38,359 nucleotides of DNA from Streptomyces sp. CBMA123 (GCF_014596465.1 NZ_MECK01000615.1:1-38359); one strand, 5' to 3'. Shown: positions 31,071-38,359, numbered from the stretch's first letter. Notes: generated from the letters alone by a model not told the origin. Program-made: numbers and translations.

Positions 31071-31218
31071 CGGTTGGTGGTTACGTTTTGAACCGGCCCG
31101 CGATACGGGGCCCTTTCGTGTGCGATTCGCCAAGTGTGCCCCGCCGAGGGCCGATCCAGACTTCTCGGCACCGGCGGGGTCACCCGTACGGCGGGCCGCC
31201 CAGGGCTGCCCGGTTCGT

Positions 31219-31599
31219 TCAGGAGGGCTTCGAGCCGTCCTGGCGGTTCAGGTAGTTGTACACGGTGAAGCGGCTGACGCCCAGGGCCGAGGCGACCGTC
31301 TCGACGCCGTGGCGCACGGTGAACGCGCCGCGCTCCTCCAGGAGGGCGACGACCCGCTGCTTCTCCCAGCGGTCCAGCTCGGCCAGCGGCCGGCCGTCGA
31401 ACTGCCGGGTCATCTCGGTGAGCAGCCGGTCCAGTGCGCTGCTCAGGTGCGGCAGTCGGACGGCCAGGGCCGGGGTGCCCTCCCACTCCAGGACGACGTC
31501 CTCGGCCTTCGCCTCGTCCAGGGGGACGGGCGTCGCGCCGACCGCGTCCAGCAGCGGCTTGACCGCCGCGGCGAGCGGGTGTTCCACGTGCTCGGTCAC
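31219..31599 (-). CDS. Small HTH (DauR/YheO-type C-terminal) regulator
   Basis: A 126-residue protein. The C-terminal half has the HTH of DauR/YheO-type regulators (HTH_22): EKQRVVALLEERGAFTVRHGVETVASALGVSRFTVYNYLNRQ (about residues 79-120). The N-terminal half (PVPLDEAKAEDVVLEWEGTPALAVRLPHL) is short and lacks the PAS-like domain of full-length DauR. Its start overlaps the stop of the thiamine-binding-like gene by four bases. It could be a second regulator of the purine genes; its target is not shown by the sequence. Confidence 0.75.
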   Translation of the reverse strand: MTEHVEHPLAAAVKPLLDAVGATPVPLDEAKAEDVVLEWEGTPALAVRLPHLSSALDRLLTEMTRQFDGRPLAELDRWEKQRVVALLEERGAFTVRHGVETVASALGVSRFTVYNYLNRQDGSKPS

Positions 31600-31850
31600 G
31601 GCGTACCGCCCTCCTCGCCCAGCAGGCTGACCTGGACGGAGATGCGGGTCGCCCCGGCGTCCAGGGTCTCCCGGAGCAGCCGGGTCACCGCGGCGAGGAC
31701 CTGCTCGGCCTCGCCCTCGGCGCCGGTCCCGAAGGGGCCGACGGACACGTCCAGGCCGGCCTCGTCGACGACCTTGCGGGCCGCCGCGGCGTGCTCGGGG
31801 AACGTGTCCAGTTCGAACGGTTCTGTCGTGAACTCCACCATCAATCGCAC
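31596..31850 (-). CDS. MTH1187/YkoF-type thiamine-binding family protein
   Basis: An 84-residue protein: LMVEFTTEPFELDTFPEHAAAARKVVDEAGLDVSVGPFGTGAEGEAEQVLAAVTRLLRETLDAGATRISVQVSLLGE. The pattern, with the GPFGTGAEGE turn, is that of the small ferredoxin-like MTH1187 family, some members of which bind thiamine or HMP. A role beside purine genes is unknown; glyoxylate carboligase is a thiamine-diphosphate enzyme, but it is not in the window. GTG 31850 is the longest start and ATG 31841 is an alternative; neither has a strong ribosome-binding site. Confidence 0.72.
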   Translation of the reverse strand: MRLMVEFTTEPFELDTFPEHAAAARKVVDEAGLDVSVGPFGTGAEGEAEQVLAAVTRLLRETLDAGATRISVQVSLLGEEGGTP

Positions 31851-31939
31851 CTGCTCACTGTATCGAGCGGGGGTGGGCGGGGGCAGGGGCTGGGCGATCG
31901 AACAGTCGCGGGCCTGGTGGGCGGGCCCCTCCGGGCTTC

Positions 31940-31992
31940 TTCAACAAAATGTTGCGGCAGCCTTGACACCCGCTCGGCGGGCCGGAGATGCT
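31940..31992 (+). promoter_or_regulatory. AllR-type operator C and promoter of hyi
   Basis: TTCAAC-AAAAT-GTTG (31940-31954) matches the AllR-type motif except at the last two bases. TTGACA (31963-31968) is a consensus -35 box; the -10 near 31986-31992 (AGATGC or GATGCT) is weak. It lies between the thiamine-binding-like gene (minus) and hyi (plus). Confidence 0.6.
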
Positions 31993-32056
31993 TCCACCAC
32001 ACAGAATCCCTCTTCCGGATCGTGGAAGTTGCGGATGAAGGAAGAGAGAGTGAGAG

Positions 32057-32926
32057 GTGATGGACGTGACGGCGGCTGCCAAGCACGGCTTCACGGTCAA
32101 CCTGTCGATCCTGTTCGGCGAACTCCCGCTGCTGGAGCGCCCCGCGGCCGCCGCCGCGGCCGGCTTCACGGCCGCCGAACTCTGGTGGCCCTTCGGCGCC
32201 GAGCACAGCCCCAGCCGGGCCGAACTCGACGCGCTGCGCAAGGCCTTCAGTGACGCGGGGGTCCGGCTCACCGGCCTGAACCTCCTCGACGACCTCAGCC
32301 TGGGCGCCCGGGGCACCGTCTCGGTCCCGTCCGAGCGGGACCGCTTCCGCGCCAACCTCCCGGTCGCCGCGGAACTCGCCGCCTCGCTCGGCGCCACCGC
32401 GCTCAACGCGCTGTACGGCAACCGGGTCGAGGGCGTCGAGCCGGCCGAACAGGACGCGCTCGCGCTGGAGAACCTGGTGCTCGCCGCACGGGCGGCGCAC
32501 GAGATCGGCGCCGTCCTGCTGATCGAGGCCCTCAACAAGGCCGAGTCCCCGGACTACCCGCTGGTGTCCGCAGCCGCCGCCGTCGAGGTGGTGGACAAGG
32601 TCAACGCCGCCACCGGCCTGGGGAACGCCCGGTTCCTCTGCGACCTCTACCACCTGGCCAAGAACGGCGAGGACCTGGCGGCGGTCATCGACACCCACGC
32701 CGACAAGATCGGCCACGTCCAGATCGCCGACACCCCGGGCCGCAACGAGCCCGGCACCGGCGAGCTGGACTTCGAGGACCTGTTCGCCCGGCTCAGCGCC
32801 GCGGGCCATCGGCCGGTCGGCGGCTCTGCCGCGGGCGGCCTGATCGGCCTGGAGTACCGGCCCTCCACCGGCGTCAGCGCCGACAGCTTCGACTGGCTGC
32901 CGCGCGAGCTGCGCGCGGCCCGGTAG
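32057..32926 (+). CDS. hyi: Hydroxypyruvate isomerase
   Basis: A 289-residue xylose-isomerase-like TIM barrel of the hydroxypyruvate isomerase family: FTVNLSILFGELPLLERPAAAAAAGFTAAELWWPF, LLIEALNKAESPDYPLVSAAAAVEVVDKV, ARFLCDLYHLAKNGEDL, KIGHVQIADTPGRNEPGTGELDF and GLIGLEYRPS. Acidic and His metal ligands are visible in LIEALN, CDLYH and GHVQIAD. It interconverts tartronate semialdehyde and hydroxypyruvate in glyoxylate use. Start may be GTG 32057 or ATG 32060; GGAAGAGAG lies upstream. It is followed after 140 nt by glxR. Confidence 0.93.
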   Translation: MMDVTAAAKHGFTVNLSILFGELPLLERPAAAAAAGFTAAELWWPFGAEHSPSRAELDALRKAFSDAGVRLTGLNLLDDLSLGARGTVSVPSERDRFRANLPVAAELAASLGATALNALYGNRVEGVEPAEQDALALENLVLAARAAHEIGAVLLIEALNKAESPDYPLVSAAAAVEVVDKVNAATGLGNARFLCDLYHLAKNGEDLAAVIDTHADKIGHVQIADTPGRNEPGTGELDFEDLFARLSAAGHRPVGGSAAGGLIGLEYRPSTGVSADSFDWLPRELRAAR

Positions 32927-32986
32927 GCCGACGGACCCGTCACGGTCCGAAGCGCCGACGGCCCGGTCAGGCCGACGGACCCGTCA
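32925..32986 (+). repeat. Duplicated 18-bp unit after the hyi stop codon
   Basis: AGGCCGACGGACCCGTCA occurs at 32925-32942, overlapping the TAG stop, and again at 32969-32986. A diverged copy lies between them (CGCCGACGGCCCGGTCAG). Confidence 0.75.
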
Positions 32987-33066
32987 GGCCGCCGCGGCCC
33001 CGGTCGGACCCGGCGCGGCCCGGCACGCCACCCCTCCCCACCCGCACACGTAAGGAACCCGACGCG

Positions 33067-33960
33067 ATGAGCGCCTCCCGCAAGATTGCCTTCGTCGGCC
33101 TCGGCATCATGGGCAAGCCCATGGCCGTCAACCTGGTCAAGGCCGGCCACCACGTGACCGGCTTCGACCTCTCCCAGGCCTCGATCGACACCGTGATCGC
33201 GGCCGGCGGCCACGGCGCCGCGAGCATCGCGGACGCGGTGAAGGACGCCGAGGTCGTCATCACCATGGTCCCGGCCGACCCGCACGTCGAGGCGGTCATC
33301 CTCGGCGAGGGCGGCGTCCTGGAGAACGTCCGGCCGGGCACCCTGGTGATCGACATGTCCTCGATCACCCCGCAGACCTCCATCAAGGTCGGCAAGGCCG
33401 CCCGGGAGAAGGGTGTGCGCACCCTGGACGCCCCGGTCTCCGGCGGCGAGGCCGGCGCCGTCGAGGCGGTGCTGTCGATCATGGTCGGCGGCGAGGCCGC
33501 GGACTTCGCCGAGGCCGAGCCGCTGTTCGACGCGCTGGGCACCACGGTCGTCCACGTCGGGCCGGACGGCGCCGGCCAGACCGTCAAGGCAGCCAACCAG
33601 CTGATCGTCGCGGTCAACATCCAGGTGCTCGCCGAGGCTGTGGTGTTCCTGGAGAACGCCGGGGTCGACCTCGCCGCCGCGCTGGACGTGCTCGGCGGCG
33701 GCCTGGCCGGCTCCACCGTGCTCAACCGCAAGAAGGCGAACATGCTCAACCGCGAGTTCGCCCCCGGCTTCCGGATCGACCTCCACCACAAGGACATGGG
33801 CATCGTCACCGACGCCGCCCGCGCCGTGGGCGCCGCGCTGCCGGTCGGCGCCGTGGTGGCCCAGCTGGTCGCCTCCGCCCGGGCCAACGGCGACGGCTCG
33901 CTCGACCACTCGGCGCTGCTGCGCGGCGTCGAGCGGCTCTCGGGCCGCGAGGTGGTGTAA
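33067..33960 (+). CDS. glxR: Tartronate semialdehyde reductase (2-hydroxy-3-oxopropionate reductase)
   Basis: A 297-residue beta-hydroxyacid dehydrogenase. The NAD(P)-binding motif FVGLGIMGKPMA is near residues 9-20, the substrate-binding motif DAPVSGGEAGA at 121-131 and catalytic Lys174 in GAGQTVKAANQ. The C-terminal helical domain ends ANGDGSLDHSALLRGVERLSG. It reduces tartronate semialdehyde to glycerate. It is placed between hyi and glycerate kinase and is probably co-transcribed with hyi. Confidence 0.95.
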   Translation: MSASRKIAFVGLGIMGKPMAVNLVKAGHHVTGFDLSQASIDTVIAAGGHGAASIADAVKDAEVVITMVPADPHVEAVILGEGGVLENVRPGTLVIDMSSITPQTSIKVGKAAREKGVRTLDAPVSGGEAGAVEAVLSIMVGGEAADFAEAEPLFDALGTTVVHVGPDGAGQTVKAANQLIVAVNIQVLAEAVVFLENAGVDLAAALDVLGGGLAGSTVLNRKKANMLNREFAPGFRIDLHHKDMGIVTDAARAVGAALPVGAVVAQLVASARANGDGSLDHSALLRGVERLSGREVV

Positions 33961-33975
33961 CACCTCCCGAAAGCT

Positions 33976-34024
33976 CCTCCTGGTGGCGTGTACCTGATCC
34001 GGTCGTGCCCGCGCCACCAGGAGG
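33976..34024 (+). terminator. Hairpin terminator after glxR
   Basis: 13-bp arms CCTCCTGGTGGCG (33976-33988) and CGCCACCAGGAGG (34012-34024) start 15 nt after the glxR stop. No T-tract follows, as is common in this genus. Confidence 0.7.
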
Positions 34025-34143
34025 CCAGACCCGACCGGCGCGCGGGCCGGGGCTCATCCGCCCGCCCGCCGGTCGACCCAAGCCGGTGACACGCACACCC
34101 TTCCCTGGGGGCACTTCGGTCGTGCCGATCGCGTGTCGCCTGG

Positions 34144-34211
34144 CCCCCTCCCCGCCGAGGGGAGCCCCTCGTACGTCGGAAGCGGGACGAGGGGAAACGG
34201 CGGGGAGGGGG
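34144..34211. repeat. Long GC-rich inverted repeat in the glycerate kinase leader
   Basis: Perfect 14-bp arms CCCCCTCCCCGCCG (34144-34157) and CGGCGGGGAGGGGG (34198-34211), with a nested stem (CCCCTCG pairing with CGAGGGG). It resembles the GC-rich hairpins scattered in Streptomyces intergenic DNA. It would form a stable structure about 120 nt upstream of the glycerate kinase start. Apart from this and the glxR terminator, 33961-34329 holds nothing recognised. Confidence 0.7.
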
Positions 34212-34329
34212 CGCACCACCCCTTCCGCGGGCCCCGGCCGTGCCAACCGCGCGGGGGTCGCGGTCCCGGGGCCACCGGACCCATGCTTGTCGAACCACTG
34301 CCACACCCGCACGGAAGTGAGGACCACCG

Positions 34330-35472
34330 ATGCCCCCCACCCCCCACCAGGGCCACGTGGTCGTAGCGCCGGACAAGTTCAAGGGCACCCTGGAGGGCGC
34401 CGAGGTCGCCGCGAGGATCGCCGCCGGCATCCGGCGCGCCGCGCCCGGCACCGAGGTCCGCGAACTGCCCGTCGCCGACGGCGGCGAGGGCACTCTGGCC
34501 GCGGCGCTCGCGGCCGGCTTCACCCGCGTCCCGGCCAAGGTGACCGGCCCGACCGGCCTGCCGGTGGACGCCGCGCTCGCCGTCCGCGGCGACACCGCCG
34601 TGGTCGAGCTGGCCCAGGCCTCCGGGCTGGCCCGGCTGCCCGGCGGCCGGACCGCCCCGCTCGCGGCCGGCTCCTACGGCGTCGGCCAGCTGATCGGCCG
34701 GGCGGTGTCGATGGGCGCCAAGCGGATCGTGCTGGGCCTGGGCGGCAGCGCCGGCACGGACGGCGGGGCCGGCATGGTGCAGGCGCTCGGGGTCCGGCTG
34801 CGGGACGCCGACGACGTCGAACTGCCGCCCGGCGGCGCCGCGTTGCGCCGACTGGCGCGGGTCGACCTCGGTCCGCTGGCCGAGCTGCTGGCCGGCGTGG
34901 ACGTCGTGGTCGCCTGCGACGTGGACAACCCGCTGCTCGGCCCGCGCGGCGCCACCGCCGTCTACGGCCCGCAGAAGGGCGCCGACGGGAACGACCTGGT
35001 GGTCCTGGAGCAGGGGCTGACCCGCTTCGCCGACCAGGTCGCCGCGGCGACCGGACGGGACGTGCGGGAGGCCCCCGGCGCCGGGGCCGCGGGCGGGGTG
35101 GGCTTCGGCGCCCTCGCCCTGCTCGGCGCCACCATGCGACCCGGTATCGAGCTGCTGCTCGAACTGCTGGGTTTCGACGAGGCCGTGCGTGGGGCACGCC
35201 TCGTCGTCACCGGTGAGGGCTGCCTGGACGCTCAGACGCTCCATGGCAAGGCCCCCGCCGGAGTCGCCGCGGCGGCTGCCCGGGCGGGGGTTCGGGTGGC
35301 TGCCGTGGCGGGGCGGCTGGAGCTGTCCGAGCCCGAGTGGCGGGCGGCCGGCTTCACCGCCGCGATCGCGCTCACCGACCTCGCCGAGCAGCCGGGGGAC
35401 AGCATGACCAAGGCCGGGGAACTGGCCGAGGTGGCGGGGGAGCGGTTGGCCGGGGCGCTGCTGCCGGGCTGA
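34330..35472 (+). CDS. glxK: Glycerate kinase (type GarK/GlxK)
   Basis: A 380-residue glycerate kinase with the family marks VVAPDKFKGTLEGAEVA, LPVADGGEGT, GLGGSAGTDGGAGMVQALG, VACDVDNPLLG and VTGEGCLDAQTLHGKAP. It phosphorylates glycerate, giving 2-phosphoglycerate in this family, and ends the glyoxylate-to-glycolysis branch begun by hyi and glxR. It starts at ATG 34330 with GGAAGTGAGGA upstream. The length is normal. Confidence 0.94.
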   Translation: MPPTPHQGHVVVAPDKFKGTLEGAEVAARIAAGIRRAAPGTEVRELPVADGGEGTLAAALAAGFTRVPAKVTGPTGLPVDAALAVRGDTAVVELAQASGLARLPGGRTAPLAAGSYGVGQLIGRAVSMGAKRIVLGLGGSAGTDGGAGMVQALGVRLRDADDVELPPGGAALRRLARVDLGPLAELLAGVDVVVACDVDNPLLGPRGATAVYGPQKGADGNDLVVLEQGLTRFADQVAAATGRDVREAPGAGAAGGVGFGALALLGATMRPGIELLLELLGFDEAVRGARLVVTGEGCLDAQTLHGKAPAGVAAAAARAGVRVAAVAGRLELSEPEWRAAGFTAAIALTDLAEQPGDSMTKAGELAEVAGERLAGALLPG

Positions 35473-35490
35473 GCCCTCGTACGTTCCTCC

Positions 35491-35521
35491 ATTGACGTTT
35501 TGTTGAAGGCGGGCCTAGGCT
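35491..35521 (+). promoter_or_regulatory. Promoter and AllR-type half-operator D of allantoinase
   Basis: TTGACG (35492-35497) and TAGGCT (35516-35521) are 18 bp apart, about 170 nt upstream of allB. GTTGAA (35502-35507) matches the right half of the AllR-type motif and lies in the spacer. The left half is poor (ATTGAC). The long 5' leader (35522-35688) holds no other gene. Confidence 0.6.
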
Positions 35522-35688
35522 CCCGGCAATCCTTCGGTTCCCGCCACGCCGACGACCCGCGCCAACGACCGCGCCAGCCGCTGACTCCGACCGTCCGCGA
35601 GTGCCTCCCGGGCCCGCGCGGTCCGGTGTGTCCCCGCGTACCCCTGAGTGCCCCGTTCCCCACCCAGTTCCAGGTTTCGGAGGTCCCC

Positions 35689-37068
35689 ATGCCGTTCAGC
35701 CAGCCAGCGGTGATCCGCTCCCGTCGGGCGGTGCTGCCCGACGGCGAGCGCCCCGCGGACGTGCTGATCCGGGGCGGCAGGATCGAGCAGGTCGCCGCCC
35801 ACGGCTCCCTCGCGGTCGGCGACAGCGAACTGGTCGACCTCGGCGACACCGCCCTGCTGCCCGGCCTGGTCGACACCCACGTGCACGTCAACGAGCCCGG
35901 CCGCACCGAGTGGGAGGGCTTCGCCACCGCCACCCGGGCCGCCGCGGCCGGCGGCGTCACCACGATCATCGACATGCCGCTCAACTCCGTCCCGCCCACC
36001 ACCACGGTCGCCGGGCTGGACGTCAAGCGGAAGACCGCCGAGGGGCAGGCCTGGGTCGACCTCGGCTTCTGGGGCGGCGCCGTCCCCGGCAACCTCGCCG
36101 ACCTCGAACCCCTGCACCGGGCAGGCGTGTTCGGCTTCAAGAGCTTCCTGGCGCCGTCCGGCGTGGACGAGTTCCCGCACGTCGAGGCCGCCGACCTGGA
36201 GGCCGCCCTGGCCGAGCAGGCCCGGATCGGGGCACTGGCGATCATCCACGCCGAGGACCCGGCCGTGCTGGCCGCCGCACCGCAGCAACCCGGCGTCCAC
36301 TACCGGGACTTCCTCGCCTCCCGGCCGGCCGGCGCGGAGACCGCGGCGGTCGCCCACCTGCTCCACACCGCCCGGCGCACCGGCACCCGGGTGCACATCC
36401 TGCACGTCTCCTCGGCGGCCGTGCTGCCGCTGCTGCGCCAGGCCCGCGAGGACGGCGTACGGGTGACCGCCGAGACCTGCCCGCACTACCTGACCCTCGC
36501 CGCCGAGCAGGTGCCGGACGGCGACACCGCCTTCAAGTGCTGCCCGCCGATCCGCGACGAGGCCAACCGGGACGCGCTCTGGGAGGCCCTGGCGAACGGC
36601 GAGTTCACCGCCGTCGTCTCCGACCACTCGCCGTCCACCCCCGACCTCAAGCTGCTGCCCGAGTACGGCGGCAGCGGCGACTTCGCGGCGGCCTGGGGCG
36701 GCATCGCCTCGCTGCAGTTGGGCCTGCCCGCGATCTGGACCGAGGCCCGCCGTCGCGGCCACACGCTGGCCGACGTGGTGCGCTGGATGTCCTCCGGACC
36801 GGCCGAACTGGTCGGCCTCACCGGCACCAAGGGCGCCATCGCGGCGGGCTGCGACGCCGACCTGGTCGCCTTCGACCCCGACGGCGAATTCGCCGTCCAC
36901 GCCCGCGCGTTGCACCACCGCAACCCGGTGACCCCGTACGCCGGACGGACCTTGCGCGGCGCCGTCCGCACCACCTGGCTGCGCGGCCGTGCGGTGGACA
37001 CCGGCGCCGAGCCCTTCGGCCGGCAGCTCACCCGGCCCGCCGACTCCCGTTCCGTCGAAGGTTCCTGA
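35689..37068 (+). CDS. allB: Allantoinase (allantoin to allantoate)
   Basis: A 459-residue cyclic amidohydrolase. Metal ligands are His64 and His66 (VDTHVHVNEPGRTEWEG), carboxylated Lys151 (FGFKSFLA), His187 (IIHAED), His239 (HILHVSS) and Asp312 (VVSDHSP). The tail KGAIAAGCDADLVAFDPD is typical. It opens the hydantoin ring of allantoin. The frame is open to 35500, but ATG 35689 is chosen because CGGAGG precedes it and the protein then begins like other allantoinases. It is followed by a tandem array and the allantoicase gene. Confidence 0.96.
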   Translation: MPFSQPAVIRSRRAVLPDGERPADVLIRGGRIEQVAAHGSLAVGDSELVDLGDTALLPGLVDTHVHVNEPGRTEWEGFATATRAAAAGGVTTIIDMPLNSVPPTTTVAGLDVKRKTAEGQAWVDLGFWGGAVPGNLADLEPLHRAGVFGFKSFLAPSGVDEFPHVEAADLEAALAEQARIGALAIIHAEDPAVLAAAPQQPGVHYRDFLASRPAGAETAAVAHLLHTARRTGTRVHILHVSSAAVLPLLRQAREDGVRVTAETCPHYLTLAAEQVPDGDTAFKCCPPIRDEANRDALWEALANGEFTAVVSDHSPSTPDLKLLPEYGGSGDFAAAWGGIASLQLGLPAIWTEARRRGHTLADVVRWMSSGPAELVGLTGTKGAIAAGCDADLVAFDPDGEFAVHARALHHRNPVTPYAGRTLRGAVRTTWLRGRAVDTGAEPFGRQLTRPADSRSVEGS

Positions 37069-37206
37069 AACGGCACCGCTCCCTGAAACGGCACCGCTCC
37101 CTGAAACGGCACCGCTTCCCGAACCGCCGAGCTTCCCCAACCGCCGAGCTTCCCCAACCGACCGAGCCTCCCGAACCGCCGAGCTTCCCGAACCGCCACG
37201 TCTTCC
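37065..37206 (+). repeat. 17-18-bp tandem array between allantoinase stop and allantoicase RBS
   Basis: Eight units fill the gap exactly: CTGAAACGGCACCGCTCC twice, CTGAAACGGCACCGCTTC, then CCGAACCGCCGAGCTTCC and diverged copies of 17-18 bp ending in CGAACCGCCACGTCTTCC. The first unit contains the TGA stop of allB and the last abuts the GAGGAG of the next gene. Confidence 0.9.
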
Positions 37207-37217
37207 GAGGAGAGTCA

Positions 37218-38359
37218 GTGACCACTGCCGACACCCCGAGCGCTCCCTTCACCGAGCTGGTCAACCTGGCCTCCCGACTGCTCGGCGCGGGCGTCGTCGC
37301 CACCAATGAGGACACCTTCGCGGACGCCGAGAACCTGCTGGTCGCCAAGCCCGCCGAGTTCCGCCCGCACACTTTTGGCCACAAGGGCCAGATCATGGAC
37401 GGCTGGGAGTCCAAGCGCCGCCGTGGCGTCTCCGCCGAGCAGCCGCACCCCACCGACCAGGACCACGACTGGGCGATCGTGCGGCTCGGCGTCGGCGGCG
37501 TGATCCGCGGCGTGATCGTCGACACCGCCCACTTCACCGGCAACTACCCGGAGAGCGCCACGGTCGAGGCCGCCTCCGTCCCCGGGCACCCCTCGCCCGA
37601 GGAGCTGCGGGCCGCCGAGTGGACCGTCATCGTGCCGCGCACCCCGCTCCGGGGCGACACCGCCCACGAGTTCGCCGTCCAGGACGACGCCCGGTACACC
37701 CACGTACGGCTCGCCATCTTCCCGGACGGCGGCGTCGCCCGGCTCCGGGTGCACGGCGAGGTGCTGCCCGACCCGCGCGAACTGGACGGCCTCACCTTCG
37801 ACCTGGCCGCCCAGGAGTACGGCGGCGTGGCCGAGGCGGCGTCCGACCGCTACTTCTCCTCCCCGCACAACCTGAACGCTCCCGGTCGCGCCTCCGTCAT
37901 GGGCGAGGGCTGGGAGACCCGGCGTCGGCGCGACAAGGCCAACGACTGGGTGCAGATCGCCCTGGCCGGGGGTGGTGAGGTCCTGGCCGCCGAGGTGGAC
38001 ACCACCCACTTCGTCGCCAATGCCCCCGGCTGGGCCGACCTGATCGGCTTCGACGCCTCGACCGGGCAGGCTGCGACTTCACAGACACCGGCCGACGGCG
38101 AGTGGTTCGAGATCCTGCCCCGTACCCGGCTGCAGCCCGACACCCGGCACCGCTTCCGGCTCGACCCGGGCCGCCCGGTGACCCACGTGCGGATCAACGT
38201 CTACCCGGACGGCGGCCTGGCCCGCCTCCGGCTCACCGGCCGCCTCACCGAGGCCGGCCGCGCGGCCCTCGCGCTGCGCTGGTTCAACGCCGTCCCGGCC
38301 GTCGAGGCCGCCACCGCGCTCACCGGCGCCGGCCTGACCGCCGAGGAGGCCGCCGCGCT
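37218..38359 (+). CDS. alc: Allantoicase, 3' end beyond the window
   Basis: 380 codons are visible and the frame is still open at the window end. Allantoicases consist of two similar jelly-roll domains, and both are seen: the first contains FGHKGQIMDGWESKRRR and DWAIVRLGVGGVIRGVIVDTAHFTGNYPE, the second SVMGEGWETRRRRDKANDWVQIALAG and EVDTTHFVANAPGWADL. Each ends in a HVRxNxxPDGGxARLR-like strand. The enzyme splits allantoate into ureidoglycolate and urea. GTG 37218 is set by GAGGAGAG (37207-37213). It is probably co-transcribed with allB. Confidence 0.95.
   Translation, partial: MTTADTPSAPFTELVNLASRLLGAGVVATNEDTFADAENLLVAKPAEFRPHTFGHKGQIMDGWESKRRRGVSAEQPHPTDQDHDWAIVRLGVGGVIRGVIVDTAHFTGNYPESATVEAASVPGHPSPEELRAAEWTVIVPRTPLRGDTAHEFAVQDDARYTHVRLAIFPDGGVARLRVHGEVLPDPRELDGLTFDLAAQEYGGVAEAASDRYFSSPHNLNAPGRASVMGEGWETRRRRDKANDWVQIALAGGGEVLAAEVDTTHFVANAPGWADLIGFDASTGQAATSQTPADGEWFEILPRTRLQPDTRHRFRLDPGRPVTHVRINVYPDGGLARLRLTGRLTEAGRAALALRWFNAVPAVEAATALTGAGLTAEEAAA

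Noticed and set aside
1..38359. tRNA, rRNA, insertion sequence or CRISPR features
   Set aside because: No cloverleaf-like sequence, transposase motif, terminal inverted repeat pair with target duplication, or spaced repeat array was seen on reading the window.

Overview
This is a GC-rich actinomycete window, most likely Streptomyces or Kitasatospora (Streptomycetaceae). The evidence is the strong G/C bias at third codon positions, GTG starts, ATGA/GTGA-type overlaps, a cvn conservon, many TetR/IclR regulators, and a purine/allantoin cluster with an AllR-like regulator. Long reading frames antisense to the genes described here are composition artefacts and are left out. All calls come from reading the sequence and from remembered family motifs; no search was run.

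Layout. (1) 1-1909: end of a conservon, cvnA (3' end only), cvnB, cvnC, cvnD. (2) 1910-3499: a short Cys-Cys-Arg leader peptide, then a winged-helix regulator. (3) 3682-10935: an IclR regulator divergent from a sulfonate-sulfur operon. The operon has a second Cys-Cys-Arg leader ORF, a signal-less DszB-like protein that keeps the Cys/His/Arg triad of sulfinate desulfinase, the ABC transporter SsuA-SsuC-SsuB, a second signal-less binding-protein homologue and an SsuD-like flavin monooxygenase. (4) 11119-13156: an aldo/keto reductase and a frameshifted luciferase-like monooxygenase pseudogene. (5) 13486-16750: a TetR gene with a near-perfect operator, then DUF4865, a carboxymuconolactone-decarboxylase-like protein, a phosphotriesterase-like hydrolase and a truncated GNAT gene. 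(6) 16840-22343: a divergent SDR/TetR pair, a membrane-anchored esterase, a MoaF-like protein and a secreted GH16 glycoside hydrolase. (7) 22510-38359: a purine, allantoin and glyoxylate salvage region.

The last region encodes a nearly complete route. 8-Oxoguanine deaminase makes urate and an NCS2 permease imports urate or xanthine. Uricase, HIU hydrolase and OHCU decarboxylase lead to allantoin; allantoinase and allantoicase then release ureidoglycolate and urea. Glyoxylate is used by malate synthase or, through hydroxypyruvate isomerase, tartronate semialdehyde reductase and glycerate kinase, becomes phosphoglycerate. Glyoxylate carboligase is not in the window. A TTCAAC-N5-GTTGAA motif occurs at four promoters of this region, including the one between the AllR-like gene and malate synthase, so a shared AllR regulon is likely.

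Two non-coding themes stand out. Three copies of a heptad-repeat element (units ending in ACAG or TTCAG, capped by a TTTCGAAA palindrome) lie at 6077-6184, 11001-11094 and 18411-18495; the first two bracket the SsuA-to-SsuD block. Separately, at least six genes are followed, starting at or next to their stop codons, by tandem arrays of 8-18 bp units.
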